A DNA stretch of 6,710 nt. Origin: Chromatiales bacterium (lineage in GTDB: Bacteria; Pseudomonadota; Gammaproteobacteria; Chromatiales; Chromatiaceae). Every line of letters starts with the position of its first letter. Position 1 is the stretch's first letter. Location: NCBI GenBank assembly GCA_022360595.1, contig JAKSCN010000148.1, positions 1 to 6,710 of the forward strand, given 5' to 3'. The translations under genes were made by a program, and so were the position numbers. The notes under the pieces were generated by a model. That model was given only the letters and a program-made list of their open reading frames with translations, was not told the origin of the DNA and made no database searches. Shown here piece after piece: positions 4,619-6,710 of the stretch.

Positions 4619-6710
4619 GCAAAGCGCCCAAAAACATCGGCGGCGGCCTGGCAACCTGGTCGATCCGACACCCCATCGGGGTGGTGATGATCACACTGGC
4701 AATCATGGTGGTGGGCTTCTTTGCACTGGACCGGCTCAACATCGACCTGCTTCCCCACATCATCTATCCGGACATTCGGGTCCGGGTGCTCGATTCCGAA
4801 GTACCGGCCACCATCATGGAAGATCAGGTGACCCGCCAGTTGGAAGAGCAGTTGGCCATTACCGAGGATGCCATTCATGTAGAGTCGCAAACCAGCGAAG
4901 GGCGCAGCGCTGTATCCCTTTCGTTTGAATATGGCAAAGATATCGATATCGCCTTGCGGGACGCCTCCACCCGCCTGGATCGGGCTAAACGCTTTCTGCC
5001 GGATACGATCGATGCACCGATCATCTATAAGCGTGACCCCTCACAACGGCCTGTGGCCGAGTTCATCATCAGTTCAACCTTGAAAAGCCCTGTTGAGCTG
5101 CGCAGTTGGGTGGACTACAGCCTGGGTAAGTGGTTGCTCAACATTCCGGGCGTGGCTGCCGCCGAAGTGGGTGGTGGTCTGGTGCGCGAAATTCAGGTAG
5201 AGGTAGATCAGAACCGCCTGGCCGGGCTCAATCTCGACATTCTGGATATCGCCGACGAATTGGAATCAGCCAACCGGGACATTCCCGCCGGGCGCCTGAT
5301 CATGTCCGGCACGGAGATCGGCGGCCGCACCGCCGGGCGCTTCCAGCAGGTGGATGACATTATCAATCTACCGCTCACCGTTACCTCAAAAAAGGGAGAG
5401 CAGTCGATTGTCCCATTGGGCGAGATCGCCCAGGTAATCGATGGCAACGAAGATGAGCGTTTGAAGATCCGCCTCAATGGATCACCGGGGATCAAGCTGT
5501 CGATCCAGAAACAGCCCCAGGCCAACACCGTGGCCGTTGTCGATCTGGTGAAAGAGGCGCTGGCTGACCTCTCAAATAACAGACTGATTCCGGACGATAT
5601 CCAGATCCATCTGGTGGATGACCAGGCGCGTTATGTAAGGCGCTCTCTCAACAATGCGATCACAGCCGCCGCGAGTGGCGCCACACTGGCAATGATCGTG
5701 GTGTTCATCTTTCTGGGGAGTGTTCGCCGCACTCTGATTATTGGCAGCGCCATTCCTATTGCAATCCTGGTCACCTGTATTCTAATGGCGGTCAGTGGCC
5801 TGACCTTGAATATCATGACGCTGGGCGGTCTGGCCCTGGGCATCGGTATGCTGGTCGACAGTACCATCGTGATGCTGGAGAACATCTACCGCCACCAACG
5901 CCAGGGCGAGGTAGAAGGGGTAGCTGCGGAGCATGCAGCCGCCGAGGTGAATAGCGCCATTGTCGCCTCCACCTCCACCAACCTGGCTGCGGTACTGCCC
6001 TTTCTGTTTGTCGCGGGTCTGGTGGGGCTGCTGTTCAAGGAGCTGATCATCACCATCTCAGCGGCAATCATCGCCTCTATGCTGGTGGCACTGACACTGG
6101 TGCCCGCCCTGGCCGGTCATATCCGTGCCGATAAAGAGGGGCTGATGCGGCGAGGCATCAATCGCGTCATGGCCGCGGTCGAAAATGGCTACTCAAAACT
6201 GATTGGTAAACTGCTTAAGATCTCCTGGTTGATTGTGCTGGCCTTTGTGATCGGCCTCGGTTTCGCCCTTCCCAAACTGCTGGAGAGCAAACAGATCTTT
6301 CTGCCGCGCATGGATGAGGGCCAGATCTATCTCAGCATCCGGGCCGACAAAGGGGTCAGTGTGGCTGAGATGGACCGCATTACTCACCGGGTCGAAACAA
6401 TCCTCTATCAGCAACCGGAAGTCTCTACCCTGTTTACCACCGTGGGTGGTCATGTGTTTGGTCGCTCCCAGCACACCTCCGCCAACCGGGCCAGCGTCAA
6501 GATCCAACTCAAACCGAAACAGGAGCGCGGCATCAGTAGTCAGGCGTGGATCGCCCGGGTACAAAAAGAGGTTGAAAAAGAGCAGATCGCCGGTGCCCGC
6601 ATTCGCATGTACGCCACCAGTATTCGTGGCATCCGTTTCAGTAACAGTGATGACGATTTTGCCCTGCGCTTAAAAGGCCCCGATCTGAAGATACTGGAGA
6701 AACTGGCCGA
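4615..6710 (+). CDS. RND efflux pump inner-membrane permease (3' end beyond window)
   Basis: This is a proton-driven RND transporter of the hydrophobe/amphiphile (AcrB/MdtB-like) branch that partners the adaptor just upstream. The frame is unbroken for 698 codons plus two bases to the window edge; full-length relatives have about 1000-1050 residues, so roughly one third is missing. TM1 lies at about 21-40 (HPIGVVMITLAIMVVGFFAL). The first periplasmic porter region follows (about 41-340) and includes EDQVTRQLEEQL and GKDIDIALRDASTRLDRAKR. TM2-TM6 are at about 346-505, with TM4 carrying GMLVDSTIVMLENIYRH (Asp415). TM7 is at about 533-556, then the second porter region begins (LPRMDEGQ). AcrB's Asp407-Asp408 pair is Asp415-Ser416 here; only the first acidic residue is kept. 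Other relay residues (AcrB Lys940) would lie outside the window. The ATG at 4615 is the first start after an in-frame TAA (4609-4611). It could also be called an acriflavin-resistance/AcrB-family protein; metal (CzcA) specificity is not indicated. Confidence 0.93.
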   Translation, partial: MSKAPKNIGGGLATWSIRHPIGVVMITLAIMVVGFFALDRLNIDLLPHIIYPDIRVRVLDSEVPATIMEDQVTRQLEEQLAITEDAIHVESQTSEGRSAVSLSFEYGKDIDIALRDASTRLDRAKRFLPDTIDAPIIYKRDPSQRPVAEFIISSTLKSPVELRSWVDYSLGKWLLNIPGVAAAEVGGGLVREIQVEVDQNRLAGLNLDILDIADELESANRDIPAGRLIMSGTEIGGRTAGRFQQVDDIINLPLTVTSKKGEQSIVPLGEIAQVIDGNEDERLKIRLNGSPGIKLSIQKQPQANTVAVVDLVKEALADLSNNRLIPDDIQIHLVDDQARYVRRSLNNAITAAASGATLAMIVVFIFLGSVRRTLIIGSAIPIAILVTCILMAVSGLTLNIMTLGGLALGIGMLVDSTIVMLENIYRHQRQGEVEGVAAEHAAAEVNSAIVASTSTNLAAVLPFLFVAGLVGLLFKELIITISAAIIASMLVALTLVPALAGHIRADKEGLMRRGINRVMAAVENGYSKLIGKLLKISWLIVLAFVIGLGFALPKLLESKQIFLPRMDEGQIYLSIRADKGVSVAEMDRITHRVETILYQQPEVSTLFTTVGGHVFGRSQHTSANRASVKIQLKPKQERGISSQAWIARVQKEVEKEQIAGARIRMYATSIRGIRFSNSDDDFALRLKGPDLKILEKLA

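Noticed and set aside
5208..6564. Minus-strand frames of 61-123 codons opposite the RND permease
   Set aside because: All are antisense to an unbroken, motif-rich RND permease frame and show no independent gene features.

Overview
The window looks like chromosomal DNA from a gammaproteobacterium. It is moderately GC-rich with dense genes, the CCA enzyme is very close to E. coli Cca over its N-terminal half, and the transporters are typical of free-living or environmental Gammaproteobacteria. A sulfur-oxidiser-type lineage would fit, but that is a guess from overall protein flavour. No insertion sequences, tRNA or rRNA genes, CRISPR arrays or phage genes are visible.

Layout: two divergent transcription units start from a roughly 140-base intergenic region (3032-3169). 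Leftward (minus strand) runs an Atm1-type ABC half-exporter (1223-3031), followed with a 4-base GTGA overlap by a CCA-adding tRNA nucleotidyltransferase that lacks the HD phosphohydrolase motif (96-1226). The leftmost 95 bases hold no recognisable gene; at most they contain the first codons of another minus-strand gene.

Rightward (plus strand) runs a three-gene cluster: a small stand-alone S24/LexA-like peptidase-fold protein (3170-3514), an RND periplasmic adaptor lipoprotein (3518-4579) and an RND inner-membrane permease (from 4615, cut by the window end after 698 codons). Adaptor and permease should form a tripartite efflux pump with an outer-membrane channel that is not encoded here. The S24-like protein has the nucleophile-type DSMEP motif but no DNA-binding domain, no room for an autocleavage site, and Arg where the catalytic Lys is expected.

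Most of the window is ordinary housekeeping and efflux. The points most worth a second look are the S24-like protein heading an efflux operon, a nine-C tract just after the adaptor's lipobox where one-base slippage would truncate the protein, and the adaptor-permease junction, where a hairpin and a six-codon mini-ORF overlap the permease start as ATGA. I do not see clear evidence of a wholly new system.
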